12,783 nt of DNA from JARRRL01 sp037380725 (lineage in GTDB: Bacteria; Pseudomonadota; Gammaproteobacteria; Pseudomonadales; JANQJO01), in the NCBI GenBank assembly GCA_037380725.1, contig JARRRL010000038.1, positions 1 through 12,783 of the forward strand, given 5' to 3'. This document shows, piece after piece, positions 1-6,653 of the stretch. The notes beneath the pieces were generated by a model. The model was not told the DNA's origin, made no database searches, and was given only the letters and a program-made list of their open reading frames with translations. Both the position numbers and the translations under genes were made by a program. Numbering within the stretch: position 1 is the first letter of the stretch; the number at the start of each line of letters is the position of its first letter.

Positions 1-52
1 AAGTGTGGTAGCAAGTGTGGTAACAAAAGTGCGCTAACAAAGTGTGCTAACA
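1..52. repeat. Degenerate 12-14 bp tandem repeat, four units
   Basis: Four imperfect units with consensus near AAGTGTGGTAAC begin at about 1, 13, 27 and 40. Each unit carries TAG or TAA at the same place (9-11, 21-23, 35-37, 48-50). The block may be the 3' end of an upstream gene lying mostly outside the window. No reading frame here is recognisable: frame 1 stays open to a TAG at 112-114, the other two close within the repeat. Similar repeats occur at other gene ends in this window. Confidence 0.6.
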
Positions 53-150
53 ATGGCGGCGACGGAAGAGGAGTTTTCAAGAAAGGCGCGTATTTTGCTG
101 ATAAATTAGGGTAGAATTCGGTTGCTTCACGGGAGCGTGCGCGTTCAAGG

Positions 151-192
151 CACATCGCTCCAGGAGCGGTGTGTCAGTTTGTTTATTTTTTT
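151..192 (+). terminator. Terminator-like hairpin in the leader of the FmdB-like gene
   Basis: CACATCGCTC (151-160) pairs with GAGCGGTGTG (164-173) to give a 10-bp stem with one G-U pair and a three-base loop. A T-rich tract (178-192) follows. The hairpin ends 33 bases before the start codon of the next gene. It could terminate an upstream transcript, or attenuate the FmdB-like gene if transcription starts upstream. A possible -10 box, TAGAAT, lies at 112-117, but I see no matching -35, so the promoter position is open. Confidence 0.45.
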
Positions 193-206
193 GAGGTTAG
201 ATAAAC

Positions 207-602
207 ATGCCCATTTATGAATATCAGTGTGAGCATTGCGGACATAAGTTCGAAACCATGCAACGCATGAGTGATGACCCTTTAACGGATTGCCCGGCTT
301 GTCAGGAATCGGCACTGAGGAAACTGATTTCCGCTGTATCGTTCAAATTGAAAGGCCAAGGGTGGTACGAAAGTGACTTCAAAAATGCACCCAAAGCGGC
401 AGCTAAGTCTGATGCAGATGGTGCAAAAACGGGGACAGACGAGGGCGCTCAAGGCGATAAGAAAGCGGGTGCGGTGGAGAAAGAGTCTGACTCGAATGGC
501 TCGAATGGAAAGAAACGTGATACTGCTTTGGGGTCGAGTGCGGAGAAAACTCGTGATTCGACAGCACAGCCGAAAGGAGGCCGTGATGCGTCAAACGCGT
601 GA
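207..602 (+). CDS. FmdB-family putative zinc-ribbon protein
   Basis: This 131-residue protein begins MPIYEYQCEHCGH, the typical start of the FmdB/CxxC-CxxC zinc-ribbon family. Two metal-binding pairs are visible, C8-x2-C11 and C29-x2-C32. The folded part ends near residue 60, after the conserved KGQGWYESDF segment. The remaining 70 or so residues are low complexity, rich in Lys, Asp, Gly, Ser and Ala, and probably disordered. GAGG at 193-196 lies 10 bases before the ATG. The family is often annotated as a regulator, but its function is not established. A short member directly upstream of aspS is common in Pseudomonas-type gammaproteobacteria, so the position supports the call. A long hydrophilic tail varies among homologues and is not by itself evidence of damage. 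Confidence 0.85.
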   Translation: MPIYEYQCEHCGHKFETMQRMSDDPLTDCPACQESALRKLISAVSFKLKGQGWYESDFKNAPKAAAKSDADGAKTGTDEGAQGDKKAGAVEKESDSNGSNGKKRDTALGSSAEKTRDSTAQPKGGRDASNA

Positions 603-671
603 TCCGGTCTTACTCGGGTCGAGATGATTGTGCTAGGTGCCTGATCAATTTCAGCGAAAGATGGTAGACTG

Positions 672-713
672 GCTATCACGGGCGTGCTATCACGGGCGTG
701 CTAGCACGGATTT
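672..713. repeat. 14-bp tandem repeat, two identical units and one partial
   Basis: GCTATCACGGGCGT occurs at 672-685 and 686-699, followed by a degenerate third unit at 700-713 (GCTAGCACGGATTT). It lies about 70 bases after the FmdB-like stop codon and directly before a TTGACA box. No coding role is apparent. The length that is not a multiple of three and the exact second copy suggest a recent slippage duplication. Confidence 0.85.
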
Positions 714-714
714 G

Positions 715-800
715 TTGACATGGGCTTCTCACCTTGATGAAGGTTCGCGGTGTGAGCCTGGTGTGTGTGATCTTGGCGTATGAAGCCCCATGTGTTTTTT
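715..800 (+). promoter_or_regulatory. Possible attenuator or small RNA with mutually exclusive stems
   Basis: ACATGGGCTTC (718-728) can pair with GAAGCCCCATGT (782-793), giving 11 pairs with one bulged C, and six T follow at 795-800. The same left arm can instead form a local hairpin: 723-733 with 749-758, about nine pairs with one mismatch and one bulge. The two pairings share bases 723-728 and cannot coexist, as in attenuators. TTGACA at 715-720 is a perfect -35 hexamer, but no good -10 lies 16-18 bases on, and a transcript starting from it would lose the left arm. No T-box or other named riboswitch motif was recognised. Confidence 0.3.
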
Positions 801-801
801 C

Positions 802-835
802 AAAGCAGGACTTCGTGTGAGGTCCTGCTTTTCGG
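802..835 (+). terminator. Strong hairpin, likely Rho-independent terminator
   Basis: Bases 802-814 (AAAGCAGGACTTC) pair with 819-831 (GAGGTCCTGCTTT) over 13 positions with one G-U pair, around the loop GTGT. The right arm ends in TTT and one more T follows, so the T tract is short (four bases, then CGGCGTTTTG). It probably ends transcripts from the FmdB-like gene or the structured element before it, which implies that aspS has its own promoter or depends on readthrough. Confidence 0.6.
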
Positions 836-919
836 CGTTTTGCTATTGCTGATTACTTTCGATCCCTCAGTCGAAGATGCTGCTGGGGGCTACATTTCAT
901 ATTCTAGACAGGTGGTTTT

Positions 920-2740
920 GTGAACAGCACATTCAGGAGTCATTATTGCGGTCATGTGAGTACAGCCCTCATTGGGCAGACGATTACGGCTTGTGGTTGG
1001 GTGCATCGTCGTCGTGATCATGGTGGCGTCGTGTTTCTTGATGTGAGGGATCGTACGGGATTGCTACAGGTGGTGATTGATCCGGATACAGCGGAGGCTT
1101 TTGCGGTGGCTGAGTCGGTCCGCAGTGAGTACGTCATACAGTGCACGGGATTGGTGCGTGGGCGACCGGATGGAACGGTTAACCCCGATATGCCTACCGG
1201 TGAAATTGAGGTGCTGGGCAAAACACTGTGCGTGTTGAGTGAAGCGAAAACGCCGCCGTTTCAGTTGGACGAGTACACCCCTGTTGGGGAAGATGTGCGC
1301 TTGAAATACCGTTATATGGATTTGCGGCGCCCCGAATTAATGGCCAACTTTATTTTTCGTGCACGCGCCAATGCCTTGGTGCGTCAGTATTTGGAAAAGC
1401 ACGATTTCCTCGATTTGGAAACCCCTCAACTGACGCGCGCGACGCCGGAAGGCGCTCGAGATTACTTGGTGCCCAGTCGGACACACCAAGGGGCATTCTT
1501 TGCTTTGCCACAGTCACCGCAGTTGTTTAAACAGTTACTGATGGTTTCTGGTTTTGATCGGTATTACCAGATTGTGAAGTGTTTCCGCGATGAAGATTTA
1601 CGTGCGGATCGTCAACCGGAATTTACTCAGATCGATATCGAAGCGTCTTTTGTGTCTGAATCCGAAATCATGGCCTTGACCGAGGGTTTGTTGAAACACC
1701 TTTTTGCTACGTTGTTGGATGTGACTTTAAATGACTTTCCGGTCATGAGTTATCAAGAAGCCGTGTTTCGTTTTGGATCGGATAAACCCGATTTGCGCAT
1801 CGACCTGGAGTTTGTGGATCTGACTGACGTCATGAAGACTGTCCCGTTTAAAGTTTTTTCTGGACCTGCTCACGATGCGCGTGGCCGTGTGGTCGCGTTG
1901 CGTGTGCCGGGTGCGGGAGAGCGTTTGACGCGAAAAGACATTGATCAGTATACGCGTTATGTTGGGCAGTATGGCGCCAAGGGGCTTGCTTATATTAAAG
2001 TCAATGATGTGACGGCAGGTCGTGCGGGTTTACAATCGCCCATCGTGAAAAACCTGACAGATGAGTCCATTGCTGAAACGGTGCAGCGAACCGGTGCCGC
2101 CAATGGGGATCTCATTTTCTTTGGCGCTGATCGTGCGAAAGTGGTCAATGAATCGATGGGCGCGCTGCGGCTACGGGTTGCGCGTGATTTAAATTTGGTC
2201 AAACCGGGATGGTGTCCCTTGTGGGTGGTCGATTTCCCCATGTTTGAAGAAGTAGACACAGGGGAGTGGACGGCAGTGCATCACCCGTTTACGGCACCGG
2301 GTGGTACGATGGAGGCTTTCTTGGAAAACCCGTATGAGCACGTGTCCCGAGCCTATGATTTGGTGTTGAATGGCACGGAAGTAGGGGGAGGGTCGATTCG
2401 TATTCATGACCCAAAATCACAGAAACGCGTGTTTGATGTATGGGGCTTTTCGCCAGAATCAGGCCGCGCTATATTTGTCTTTTTGCTCGACGCCTTGGAG
2501 TTCGGTTGTCCGCCGCATGGGGGCTTTGCTTTTGGTTTTGATCGTTTGATTATGCTGATGGTTGGGGCTGAATCGATTCGTGATGTCATCACTTTTCCCA
2601 AAACACAGTCAGCGCACTGTCTGATGACCGATGCGCCTTCGGCAGTTGATGAGGCTCAATTGATTGAATTGGGCATTCGCAGACGTCAAAGTACACACCA
2701 AGCGCACACTCAAGCACACACTAACGAAGAGATGAACTGA
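920..2740 (+). CDS. aspS: Aspartyl-tRNA synthetase, probably non-discriminating (Asp/Asn)
   Basis: The 606-residue product is a bacterial-type class IIb aspartyl-tRNA synthetase that charges tRNA with aspartate in the cytoplasm (E. coli: 590 residues). The N-terminal anticodon-binding OB fold covers about residues 1-110, the catalytic core follows, and the bacterial insertion domain lies near 290-430. Class II motif 2 is FRDEDLRADRQPEF (222-235), and motif 3 is GFAFGFDR (535-542). The start is GTG after AGGTGG (910-915); the next residues match the conserved HYCG start of homologues. H34 in RRRDHGG and G85 in RPDG correspond to the residues reported to let Pseudomonas aeruginosa AspRS also charge tRNA-Asn, where E. 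coli has Leu and Lys. A non-discriminating enzyme is therefore inferred. The C-terminus carries a short THQAHTQAHT repeat. yebC follows 16 bases on. Confidence 0.97.
   Translation: MNSTFRSHYCGHVSTALIGQTITACGWVHRRRDHGGVVFLDVRDRTGLLQVVIDPDTAEAFAVAESVRSEYVIQCTGLVRGRPDGTVNPDMPTGEIEVLGKTLCVLSEAKTPPFQLDEYTPVGEDVRLKYRYMDLRRPELMANFIFRARANALVRQYLEKHDFLDLETPQLTRATPEGARDYLVPSRTHQGAFFALPQSPQLFKQLLMVSGFDRYYQIVKCFRDEDLRADRQPEFTQIDIEASFVSESEIMALTEGLLKHLFATLLDVTLNDFPVMSYQEAVFRFGSDKPDLRIDLEFVDLTDVMKTVPFKVFSGPAHDARGRVVALRVPGAGERLTRKDIDQYTRYVGQYGAKGLAYIKVNDVTAGRAGLQSPIVKNLTDESIAETVQRTGAANGDLIFFGADRAKVVNESMGALRLRVARDLNLVKPGWCPLWVVDFPMFEEVDTGEWTAVHHPFTAPGGTMEAFLENPYEHVSRAYDLVLNGTEVGGGSIRIHDPKSQKRVFDVWGFSPESGRAIFVFLLDALEFGCPPHGGFAFGFDRLIMLMVGAESIRDVITFPKTQSAHCLMTDAPSAVDEAQLIELGIRRRQSTHQAHTQAHTNEEMN
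2694..2728. repeat. Three 11-12 bp repeats inside the 3' end of aspS
   Basis: CACACCAAGCG (2694-2704), CACACTCAAGCA (2705-2716) and CACACTAACGAA (2717-2728) form a degenerate tandem array ending 9 bases before the stop codon. It encodes the THQAHTQAHT tail, which E. coli AspRS lacks, so it probably lengthens the protein end without touching the catalytic fold. Confidence 0.65.
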
Positions 2741-2756
2741 GGCATGGAGTAATTTT

Positions 2757-3509
2757 ATGGCAGGCCACAGTAAATGGGCGAATATAAAGCACCGGAAAGC
2801 CGCGCAGGATGCGAAACGCGGTAAAATTTTTACCAAACTCATTCGTGAGATTACCGTTGCCGCCAAACTGGGTGGTGGTGTGGTCGAAGACAACCCACGC
2901 TTACGAGCCGTGTTGGATAAAGCGCTGAGCGCTAATATGACGCGGGATACCATTGATCGAGCGATCAAGCGGGGTGTCGGACAGGATGATGCGGACAATC
3001 TGGAAGAAATCAGATACGAAGGGTATGCCCCTGGCGGCGTTGCTATTTTGGTCGAATGTTTGACCGACAATCGCAATCGAACGGTGGCGGATGTACGGCA
3101 TGCGTTCACAAAATTTGGTGGCAATTTAGGTACGGATGGCTCGGTGAGTTATCTGTTTACGAAACGAGGAGAATTGAGTTTTCCGGCGGGAACGGATGAA
3201 GAGGCCTTGCTCGAAGCGGGCATCGATGCGGGTGTTGAGGACGTGTTGCTTCAGGACGACGGCAGTATTGAAATTTATATGGAGCCGGAGCATTTTATGC
3301 ACGTTAAAGATGCACTCGTGGTCGCTGGGTTTTCTCCTGAGCGTGGCGAAGTGGTGATGTCGCCCGCGACAACCGTGGACGTGTCGGATGTTGAGGTGGC
3401 GGGCCAAGTGCTGAAAATGTTGGATCGTTTGGAAGATTTAGACGATGTGCAAAACGTCTATTCCAATGCCGAGTTTAGCGATGCGGTGTTGGCGGCAATC
3501 GATGTGTAA
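2757..3509 (+). CDS. yebC: YebC/TACO1-family translation-associated protein
   Basis: The 250-residue product has the family signature at its start (MAGHSKWANIKHRKAAQDAK) and later conserved segments such as YEGYAPGGVAILVECLTDN and FTKFGGNLGTDGSVSYLF. Its length is close to that of E. coli YebC (246). YebC proteins were long annotated as DNA-binding transcriptional regulators; more recent work on bacterial and mitochondrial members supports a role in translation, relieving ribosome stalling at proline-rich stretches. Which role applies here cannot be read from the sequence. GGAG at 2746-2749 is 7 bases before the ATG. It sits 16 bases after aspS and is probably cotranscribed with it. In related genomes ruvC follows; here an opposite-strand gene intervenes. 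Confidence 0.95.
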   Translation: MAGHSKWANIKHRKAAQDAKRGKIFTKLIREITVAAKLGGGVVEDNPRLRAVLDKALSANMTRDTIDRAIKRGVGQDDADNLEEIRYEGYAPGGVAILVECLTDNRNRTVADVRHAFTKFGGNLGTDGSVSYLFTKRGELSFPAGTDEEALLEAGIDAGVEDVLLQDDGSIEIYMEPEHFMHVKDALVVAGFSPERGEVVMSPATTVDVSDVEVAGQVLKMLDRLEDLDDVQNVYSNAEFSDAVLAAIDV

Positions 3510-3568
3510 GACTGGAATGCGTCATACCAGTATGCACAAGCGGCGTGAATCGATCAATCACCTATTCA

Positions 3569-5389
3569 TCAATAGGCGGCTATTTGCATTCGGTTGCTGA
3601 TGAAGCTGCGTAAAGCGCCGTAATCAATTTTATCGGCGCTGAAGTGAATACCCGCTCGTTTGTTTTTAACCCAGATTATGCGCCCACTGACGGTGGTAAA
3701 ATCTAAGTTTAAATCAACGGTGTCGCCTTCGGTGGCTTTTGCGCTTTGCGTCAGTATAATTAATGCGCCGTTTTCTGAAATATTGCGTACAATCAGCGAA
3801 GCCGGTTTGCCGTTGATGGCGCTATTGACCAGCTTGCGAAACGTAATGCGCGGAAATTGGCGTTGGGTATGACTGATTTGGCGACGTTCAGTTTCCAGCA
3901 AAACATAAGCAACAATAAACGCCACGAGGCCGCCACGAATCAAACCGAATCCGAATAGGGTCGCGCCTTCTTGCAACGCGGGGAGGTGATAATTCGAGAA
4001 CGCGATTCGAATCATGACTTGCAATATGGCGGACGCGACGGCGTAATACAGCGCTAACCGTAATGCGTGTCGGTGAACTTCTTGTTTTGTGATCAAGTCT
4101 TTGTCGCGTGCTTCGATGGCCACCTGAGACAGCAGCCCGAAGGAGATGGAAAGCCAAATAAACGGTGGGCGGAAGCTTTCGTTCGATAAAGTAAAAAAGA
4201 TACACGAACCCAATACTGAAAAAGCAAAAGCCAGCAAGTAGGTTAAGGGATCGCGATCACCGTCTTGGGTTTTCATGATTTCATTAAAAAATACGCCAAA
4301 AGCCACTGAGACGATAAAAGATACGCTGCCTCCCAATGACCAGCGGAACAGACGTTCGTTTGTCAGCCAGACGAAATCGCTGGCCTGCGGCCTGCTGCTT
4401 TGAAGCCCAATGACATCCGAAAATCCTAAATACAGCAATACGGTTAAAACAGTAGCTATGGTAATTCCCATGATGCACACCACGGCTGGTTTTATAAAAT
4501 CAATGCTGTGGTTTTCAAAATAACGTAAATCGAAACCGTAACTGGATAGCATCCGGTGGCGTGTGGTCGCATCGGGGAAAATGCGCACACAGTTTTTGGC
4601 TAAAATTTCCAGAAGAGTATTCATTTTTTCTTCGATTTCATTTTTATAATTCTGTAATGTTGAGGCTTCCAATTGATTGAAGAAATGACTAACGGCTGCG
4701 ATTTCTTTTAAGCGATTTTCGATGTCATCGATGTTTTGGGTGTCGAGGAGACTGGGCTTGCAGTATCGGGTGGTGTCGGCGATGTAGTACGTGCGCAACA
4801 ACAGGTTCACCAGGGATTGAGAGGAGGCGTCGTCGATAAATTGATTCGTCGAGATTTCCGTGTTATTCGTGTTGGGGATTTTTAGCATCTGGCGAGCGAT
4901 CACCAATTGTTCTTCTTCGAATGTGGAGACGGGCAGGCTGCGCAGCAATTCGTTTTTGAGCTCCAACGATTCCTTGGGAACGCGCGCCGATGTCAATAGC
5001 GTTTTCCGCCAGCGTTGGTCGACGTGATCCACAAAAGGCACCATCAGCGCCAGGGAAACCACGGCCAGACAAAAAGCAAAACTGCTATTGCCGAGTACGC
5101 GACTGAGTGTGGTGATCGTGGTGAAATGGCTTTCGCCTACGAGCGGAGCGATAATAAGGTGTAAATCCTCAATACTGCTGAGGGCTAAGGCAAACAGGGC
5201 AAACGTCGAAAGATAAAATGCGGTGTAAATGTAGTAACGCCTGCGATGGATGTAGTCTTTTGGTCTGCCAATCAATCGTCCCGCTTCGTTTTCAGGCCAG
5301 TGATTAAAACGTGGGTACAGGATGCAACCAAAAATAAGCAGTGTAACAAGGAGGTTGGGTAGATGTTCATATAGGTGTCCCGTTTCCAT
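3569..5389 (-). CDS. Multi-pass membrane protein with C-terminal PilZ domain
   Basis: The start at 5389 gives 606 residues and is chosen because AAGGAG (5399-5404) and GGAG (5394-5397), read on the minus strand, precede it. A longer frame from 5506 adds 39 residues with no such site. About nine hydrophobic segments are visible: 11-26, 51-72, 101-120, 300-323, 348-368, 381-401, 408-424, 443-464 and 478-497. A hydrophilic, helix-rich region of about 180 residues (121-299) separates the third and fourth. The C-terminus (about 500-606) is a PilZ domain with both c-di-GMP-binding motifs, RQFPR (510-514, RxxxR) and NISENG (536-541, [D/N]xSxxG). Nine helices would put the middle loop and the PilZ domain in the cytoplasm. 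I recognise no family for the membrane part. The likely role is a c-di-GMP-responsive inner-membrane protein; its output is unknown. It converges on yebC and diverges from ruvC. Confidence 0.85.
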   Translation of the reverse strand: METGHLYEHLPNLLVTLLIFGCILYPRFNHWPENEAGRLIGRPKDYIHRRRYYIYTAFYLSTFALFALALSSIEDLHLIIAPLVGESHFTTITTLSRVLGNSSFAFCLAVVSLALMVPFVDHVDQRWRKTLLTSARVPKESLELKNELLRSLPVSTFEEEQLVIARQMLKIPNTNNTEISTNQFIDDASSQSLVNLLLRTYYIADTTRYCKPSLLDTQNIDDIENRLKEIAAVSHFFNQLEASTLQNYKNEIEEKMNTLLEILAKNCVRIFPDATTRHRMLSSYGFDLRYFENHSIDFIKPAVVCIMGITIATVLTVLLYLGFSDVIGLQSSRPQASDFVWLTNERLFRWSLGGSVSFIVSVAFGVFFNEIMKTQDGDRDPLTYLLAFAFSVLGSCIFFTLSNESFRPPFIWLSISFGLLSQVAIEARDKDLITKQEVHRHALRLALYYAVASAILQVMIRIAFSNYHLPALQEGATLFGFGLIRGGLVAFIVAYVLLETERRQISHTQRQFPRITFRKLVNSAINGKPASLIVRNISENGALIILTQSAKATEGDTVDLNLDFTTVSGRIIWVKNKRAGIHFSADKIDYGALRSFISNRMQIAAY

Positions 5390-5910
5390 AACACTCCGCT
5401 CCTTGAAGTTTGGTGAAAACAGAAAAATCAGTTGCTTACTACGATACCCACCATGGGAAAAAAAGCAAGGGTTGTATGGCGGAATACAAATTGGGAAAAG
5501 TAACAAATTAGAGCGATTGCATTCTCGATGTCATCGGTATTTCATCTGGGGTGAGTTCGGTGAACCAAGGGGAGTGTGTTGTGTGTAAAAATGTAATTTA
5601 TTGAGATTATCCAAAACGTGTTTGCGCGAGGTGTTCATAAACGAACAAAGAAAGTTAGATGGATGCTTTGCGGAACTGGTTTATAAGCAATCTTATGTTT
5701 ACTGTGTTTATGTGGTCAACTCGGCGTCAAGTGCAACAGTTTTTTGGCAGCGGCTATCTCCTTTTCAATCTGGTGGCGACGATGCGGGTAATCTTGTAGT
5801 ATTCCGGCGAGGGTTGCTGTTGTTATTCAAACGGATGAGCAGTGTGCACTGTGGTGCTTAGGCAGCCGTTTTCAGCAGAAGAAGTTCTTAGACATGAGGA
5901 ATGTCCTTTT
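5390..5910. other. 521-base divergent intergenic region between PilZ gene and ruvC
   Basis: This region must hold the 5' signals of both the minus-strand PilZ gene and ruvC. It is AT-rich around 5580-5620 and 5675-5730. I see no RNA gene, terminal inverted repeat or insertion sequence. A frame from TTG 5601 to TAG 5861 (86 codons) lacks a ribosome-binding site and resembles nothing I recognise. For ruvC, TTGCGG (5668-5673) followed 17 bases later by TCTTAT is the best promoter-like pair found, and it is weak. Confidence 0.5.
5441..5468 (-). promoter_or_regulatory. Possible sigma-70 promoter for the PilZ membrane gene
   Basis: On the minus strand, TTGCTT (5463-5468) and TATCGT (5441-5446) are separated by 16 bases, a partial match to -35 and -10 boxes (four of six in the -10). 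It would start transcription about 40-50 bases before the chosen start codon at 5389, which fits that start and not the longer frame from 5506. The match is weak and is a suggestion only. Confidence 0.25.
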
Positions 5911-6522
5911 ATGCCCTTAGTGTTGGGCATTGATCCCGGCTCAAGACAAACGGGCTTCGGTTTTTTATTCGTTGAGGCAGGCGCTGTGGCTCCGCGTCAT
6001 GTACACAGCGGTGTTATTCGGATGAGCGCGCCGCGACTCACGCAGCGTTTGGCTGATATTTTTACGCAATTAGATCGTTTGATCCAAGAATTGAAGCCGA
6101 GTGAAGTGGCGGTGGAGCAAGTGTTCATGGCGTCGAATGCGGCGTCCGCCTTAAAGTTAGGGCAAGCCCGTGGAGCGGCTATCGTCGCGGCGGTGCAATA
6201 TGGTTTGCCTGTGTATGAATACTCCGCGAAGCAAGTAAAGCAGGCTGTGGTGGGTTTCGGGGGAGCGGACAAACATCAGATGCAGTTGATGATGCGTCAT
6301 CATCTTAAACTCGATCGCCTACCGCAAAGCGATGAGGCCGATGCACTGGGTGTGGCATGGTGCCACAGTCAAACGCGTGGCAGCCCGCTCTTATCTGAGT
6401 CGAGCTTGATTTCCGATTGTACTACTGGCCGTGCTGAAGGCGATGAGGCAGGTGGCGCAGTCGGTTTCTCTAAAGCGCGATCTCGACGGCGAGGTTGGCG
6501 GGCTTATCGTCCCCCGACGTGA
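5911..6522 (+). CDS. ruvC: Crossover junction endodeoxyribonuclease RuvC
   Basis: RuvC is the Holliday-junction resolvase that cuts junctions bound by RuvAB during recombination and fork repair. The start MPLVLGIDPGSR matches E. coli MAIILGIDPGSR, and AGGA at 5897-5900 lies 10 bases upstream; an in-frame ATG at 5842 would add 23 residues with no similarity. The four acidic catalytic residues are present: D8, E69 (in VEQVFM), D141 and D144 (in DEADALG). The product has 203 residues against 173 in E. coli. The excess is a C-terminal tail of about 30-40 residues beyond the last family-like segment, ending in an Arg-rich stretch, RSRRRGWRAYRP. Normally ruvC follows yebC; here about 2.4 kb separate them, so ruvC probably has its own promoter. 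Confidence 0.96.
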   Translation: MPLVLGIDPGSRQTGFGFLFVEAGAVAPRHVHSGVIRMSAPRLTQRLADIFTQLDRLIQELKPSEVAVEQVFMASNAASALKLGQARGAAIVAAVQYGLPVYEYSAKQVKQAVVGFGGADKHQMQLMMRHHLKLDRLPQSDEADALGVAWCHSQTRGSPLLSESSLISDCTTGRAEGDEAGGAVGFSKARSRRRGWRAYRPPT

Positions 6523-6533
6523 TCCACTGCGTT

Positions 6534-6556
6534 AAACCGCTTGTACGGTTTGTTTC
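6534..6556 (+). terminator. Weak hairpin between ruvC and ruvA
   Basis: AAACCG (6534-6539) and CGGTTT (6546-6551) pair around a six-base loop, followed by GTTTC. The stem is short and the T tract poor, so it may slow or partly end transcription after ruvC, or have no role. It lies in the 131-base ruvC-ruvA gap. Confidence 0.25.
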
Positions 6557-6653
6557 ACTTGAATTTGCCGTTAGATGAGTTGAGCGCAGTACGTTTTTCT
6601 GTGCCTGGAAGAAATGGGCATCTGGAAGCAATGGGTGAATAGGAATTGAAAGT

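Larger units (their letters stand above)
603..919. other. 317-base intergenic region between FmdB-like gene and aspS, structured, no gene seen
   Basis: No convincing ORF lies here. In order it holds a 14-bp tandem repeat (672-713), a TTGACA box (715-720) starting a structured stretch that ends in six T (795-800), a 13-bp hairpin (802-831), and a weaker stem just before aspS in which CCCTCAG (864-870) pairs with CTGGGGG (883-889) with one G-U pair. AGGTGG at 910-915 is the ribosome-binding site for the GTG start at 920. No clear promoter for aspS is seen after the hairpin; TATTCT at 900-905 resembles a -10 box but has no good -35. Confidence 0.6.

Noticed and set aside
1..52. CRISPR array
   Set aside because: Units of 12-14 bp without spacers, degenerate and few, and no cas genes nearby; this and the other repeats are simple tandem arrays.
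600..919. T-box or other known riboswitch controlling aspS
   Set aside because: No conserved T-box sequence or other named riboswitch core was found; only generic stem-loops are visible.
2609..3124. 171-codon minus-strand frame over aspS and yebC
   Set aside because: It is an antisense shadow of two clear genes and shows no protein family features.
3510..3580. Bidirectional terminator between yebC and the PilZ gene
   Set aside because: CCTATT/AATAGG (3561-3576) forms a six-base stem overlapping the PilZ stop codon, but no T tract follows on either strand, so it is too weak to call.
5390..5506. Longer start for the PilZ membrane protein at 5506
   Set aside because: No ribosome-binding site before it, while ATG 5389 has AAGGAG and GGAG at proper spacing and a candidate promoter lies inside the added stretch.
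5601..5861. 86-codon + strand frame between the PilZ gene and ruvC
   Set aside because: It starts with TTG, has no ribosome-binding site, resembles no known protein and overlaps the region needed for ruvC signals.
5842..5910. Longer RuvC start at 5842
   Set aside because: The added 23 residues have no family similarity; ATG 5911 matches the conserved RuvC start and has AGGA upstream.
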